Positions 32,259 through 33,541 of a stretch of 33,541 bases of DNA are shown piece after piece (position 1 is the first letter of the stretch; each line of letters opens with the position of its first letter). The translations under genes and the position numbers were made by a program. This DNA comes from JBKPRX01 sp046734795. GTDB taxonomy: Bacteria; Actinomycetota; Thermoleophilia; Gaiellales; Gaiellaceae. Where the stretch lies: contig JBKPRX010000006.1 in NCBI GenBank assembly GCA_046734795.1, positions 1 to 33,541 of the forward strand, in the 5' to 3' direction. Below the pieces are notes generated by a model that was given only the letters and a program-made list of their open reading frames with translations, did not search any database and had not been told where the DNA came from.

Positions 32259-32912
32259 ATGTCGATCGAGACAAGGTGGTGGTTTCACGTGCCAACGTGG
32301 GCTTGGATTCTGATTGCGGTCGCGGCGGTCGTCCTCGTCGCAATCGTGGTCGCAGGGGCGATCGCCTCGCGGCGCCGTGCGCGGACCGCGCAGCTGCGTG
32401 AGCGTTTCGGTCCCGAATACGAACGTGCAGTCGACTCGAGCGACGACCGGCGCGAGGCCGAGGCCGAGCTTCAGCAGCGAATGGAACGACGCAAGGAGCT
32501 CGACATCAGGCCCCTCAGTCCCGCCGCGCGCGAGCGTTACCTGAGCTCGTGGCAGGACGTGCAGGCGCAGTTCGTGGATGCGCCTGCGGCGTCGATCGCA
32601 AGCGCCGACGGGATCATCATCGCCGTCATGCGCGAGCGCGGTTACCCGGTCGACGACTTCGAGCAGCGGGCGGCCGACGTGTCCGTCGATCACCCGCGCG
32701 TCGTCGAGAACTACCGAGCTGGACACGACATCGCAGACCGGTGCGCGCGCAACGAGGCGAGCACCGAGGACCTGCGTCAGGGCATGCAGCATTACCGCGC
32801 ACTGTTCGAGGAGCTCCTCGAGACCGACAGCGATCGACCGATCTCGCGTGATCAAGAGCCCGAGTACGCGGACGATCGTGTCGACGGTCGACGCGACGAG
32901 GTGCGACGTTGA
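32259..32912 (+). CDS. Membrane-anchored protein, first of a paralogous pair
   Basis: A 217-aa protein of unknown function. One N-terminal helix (WAWILIAVAAVVLVAIVVAG) is followed by basic SRRRARTAQLRERFGPEYERAV, charged coiled-coil-like sequence, then a C-terminal domain: RYLSSWQDVQAQFVDAPAAS, ADGIIIAVMRERGYPVDDFE, NEASTEDLRQGMQHYRALFE. The same domain reappears in the next gene. ATG 32259 has only a weak ribosome-binding site. Its TGA overlaps the next ATG by one base (TGATG), so both products are made together. Similar proteins are widespread in actinobacteria as hypothetical proteins. Confidence 0.8.
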   Translation: MSIETRWWFHVPTWAWILIAVAAVVLVAIVVAGAIASRRRARTAQLRERFGPEYERAVDSSDDRREAEAELQQRMERRKELDIRPLSPAARERYLSSWQDVQAQFVDAPAASIASADGIIIAVMRERGYPVDDFEQRAADVSVDHPRVVENYRAGHDIADRCARNEASTEDLRQGMQHYRALFEELLETDSDRPISRDQEPEYADDRVDGRRDEVRR

Positions 32913-33337
32913 TGGAACGCGAAGAGACAGTGCCGCAGACGGACAACCGGGCGGACGCATTGGCTGATGCCGACGCGCCGCTCGAGCGAGACGGCCGGGA
33001 CGAGGCCTCGACTGTCGGAGGCCGTCCCGACGCAGAGGCGGCGACGCAGGCTCAGTCGGAGCAGGCGACGCTGCCGCTGCTCGACGACGAGGCGAGCTCG
33101 GACTTCGACCGCCGCTGGCGCGAGGTCCAGGCCGCGTTCGTCGACGAGCCGCGAGTTGCGGTCGAACGAGCGGACAAGCTCGTCGAAGACCTGATGCAGC
33201 GATTGACGCAGGGCTTCGCGCAGCAGCGCGAGCAGCTCGAGCAGCACTGGGACCGCGGCGACGAGGTCTCGACGGAAGACCTCCGGCTCGCGCTTACGCG
33301 CTACCGGTCGTTCTTCCAGCGCTTGCTGGCGGCGTAG
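32912..33337 (+). CDS. Soluble paralogue of the preceding membrane-anchored protein
   Basis: A 141-aa hydrophilic protein without signal peptide or membrane helix. The first 65 residues are acidic and low-complexity (ADALADADAPLERDGRDEAS). The remaining domain aligns with the upstream protein: DFDRRWREVQAAFVDEPRVA, VERADKLVEDLMQRLTQGFA, and DEVSTEDLRLALTRYRSFFQ against SSWQDVQAQFVDAP, ADGIIIAVMRERG and STEDLRQGMQHYRALF. ATG 32912 overlaps the upstream stop; the preceding TTG is less likely. A membrane-anchored and a free version of one domain, translationally coupled, suggest hetero-oligomers or a membrane recruitment pair. Function unknown. Confidence 0.8.
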   Translation: MEREETVPQTDNRADALADADAPLERDGRDEASTVGGRPDAEAATQAQSEQATLPLLDDEASSDFDRRWREVQAAFVDEPRVAVERADKLVEDLMQRLTQGFAQQREQLEQHWDRGDEVSTEDLRLALTRYRSFFQRLLAA

Positions 33338-33340
33338 CAG

Positions 33341-33378
33341 CGAGCGGGCGGCGCGTCGTGGACCGCGCCGCCCGCTCG
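33341..33378 (+). terminator. Strong GC-rich hairpin after the paralogous pair
   Basis: CGAGCGGGCGGCGCG (33341-33355) and its exact complement (33364-33378) form a perfect 15-bp stem with an eight-base loop, three bases after the stop. There is no long T run (ATTCCTCCC follows), as is frequent for actinobacterial terminators. It separates the operon from tRNA-Gly. Confidence 0.8.
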
Positions 33379-33407
33379 ATTCCTCCCGAGCTACCCTTCG
33401 CGACCGT

Positions 33408-33478
33408 GCGGGTGTAGCTCAGTGGTAGAGCCCCAGCCTTCCAAGCTGGTTACGCGGGTTCGATCCCCGCCACCCGCT
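33408..33478 (+). tRNA. tRNA-Gly (UCC)
   Basis: A 71-nt cloverleaf: acceptor GCGGGTG/CACCCGC, discriminator T, D-arm GCTCAGTGGTAGAGC, anticodon stem CCAGC/GCTGG around CTTCCAA (anticodon TCC), T-arm GCGGGTTCGATCCCCGC. CCA is not encoded. Confidence 0.98.
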
Positions 33479-33541
33479 CTCAGATTCATTCGGCCGCTGC
33501 GCTTTGTCGGACCGCGATCGGCGCATTAGGGCCAGCGGTTG

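Overview
The window is a continuous, gene-dense piece of a high-GC bacterial chromosome. Gene content, frequent GTG starts, five tRNA genes without encoded CCA, candidate leaderless starts and the protein sequences point to a deep-branching actinobacterium of the Thermoleophilia type (Gaiella/Solirubrobacter-like). That placement is an inference; no rRNA is present to confirm it. Most genes are housekeeping or conserved actinobacterial genes. I see no prophage, insertion sequence, CRISPR array or toxin-antitoxin pair.

Layout. 1-3628: 5' part of folC, a small SLATT-type membrane protein gene broken by two frameshifts, and valS. 3706-5533: a GT2-like glycosyltransferase with a C-terminal beta-sandwich-like region, then a short remnant resembling the tail of a DegT-type aminotransferase. 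13691-5530 (minus strand): one long tightly packed run, tig - clpP - (candidate 46-aa ORF) - clpX - MFS carrier - aceA (isocitrate lyase) - aceB (malate synthase) - GntR/FadR regulator. The protein quality-control genes therefore run directly into a complete glyoxylate shunt with its own carrier and regulator, mostly joined by stop/start overlaps. 13749-16992: histidine phosphatase, tRNA-Leu, a stand-alone receiver protein, an alpha-glucan phosphorylase lacking a normal start, and a VOC protein. 17032-19439: tRNA-Arg, a secreted NHL-repeat propeller, a cluster of palindromic repeats, tRNA-His. 19506-24721: DJ-1/PfpI protein; divergently a ZTP riboswitch controlling glyA, then GNAT, cupin, a SigG-like ECF sigma factor with a SnoaL-like tail, an acyl-CoA thioesterase, and a convergent DUF4234 protein. 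24881-27450: tRNA-Arg, a Thr-rich surface protein, a CAP/SCP secreted protein, an AI-2E family transporter. 27504-30718: a small unknown protein and ppiB; convergent DUF6328 gene and leuA, whose leader carries a Leu-rich peptide ORF. 30719-33541: a secreted N,N-dimethylformamidase-like protein, two tandem paralogues (one membrane-anchored, one soluble), a strong hairpin and tRNA-Gly.

The most interesting signals are regulatory. (1) The leuA leader has a probable leaderless 23-codon peptide ORF whose Leu codons contain a 9-nt sequence exactly complementary to the leuA Shine-Dalgarno region, suggesting leucine-responsive translational attenuation. (2) The glyA ZTP riboswitch contains a 7-nt segment exactly complementary to the glyA ribosome-binding/start region. 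(3) Four convergent gene pairs end on one shared palindromic CTAG that supplies both stop codons. (4) Several genes look damaged or atypical at their starts: the SLATT gene, the MFS gene (ATA where ATG is expected) and glgP.
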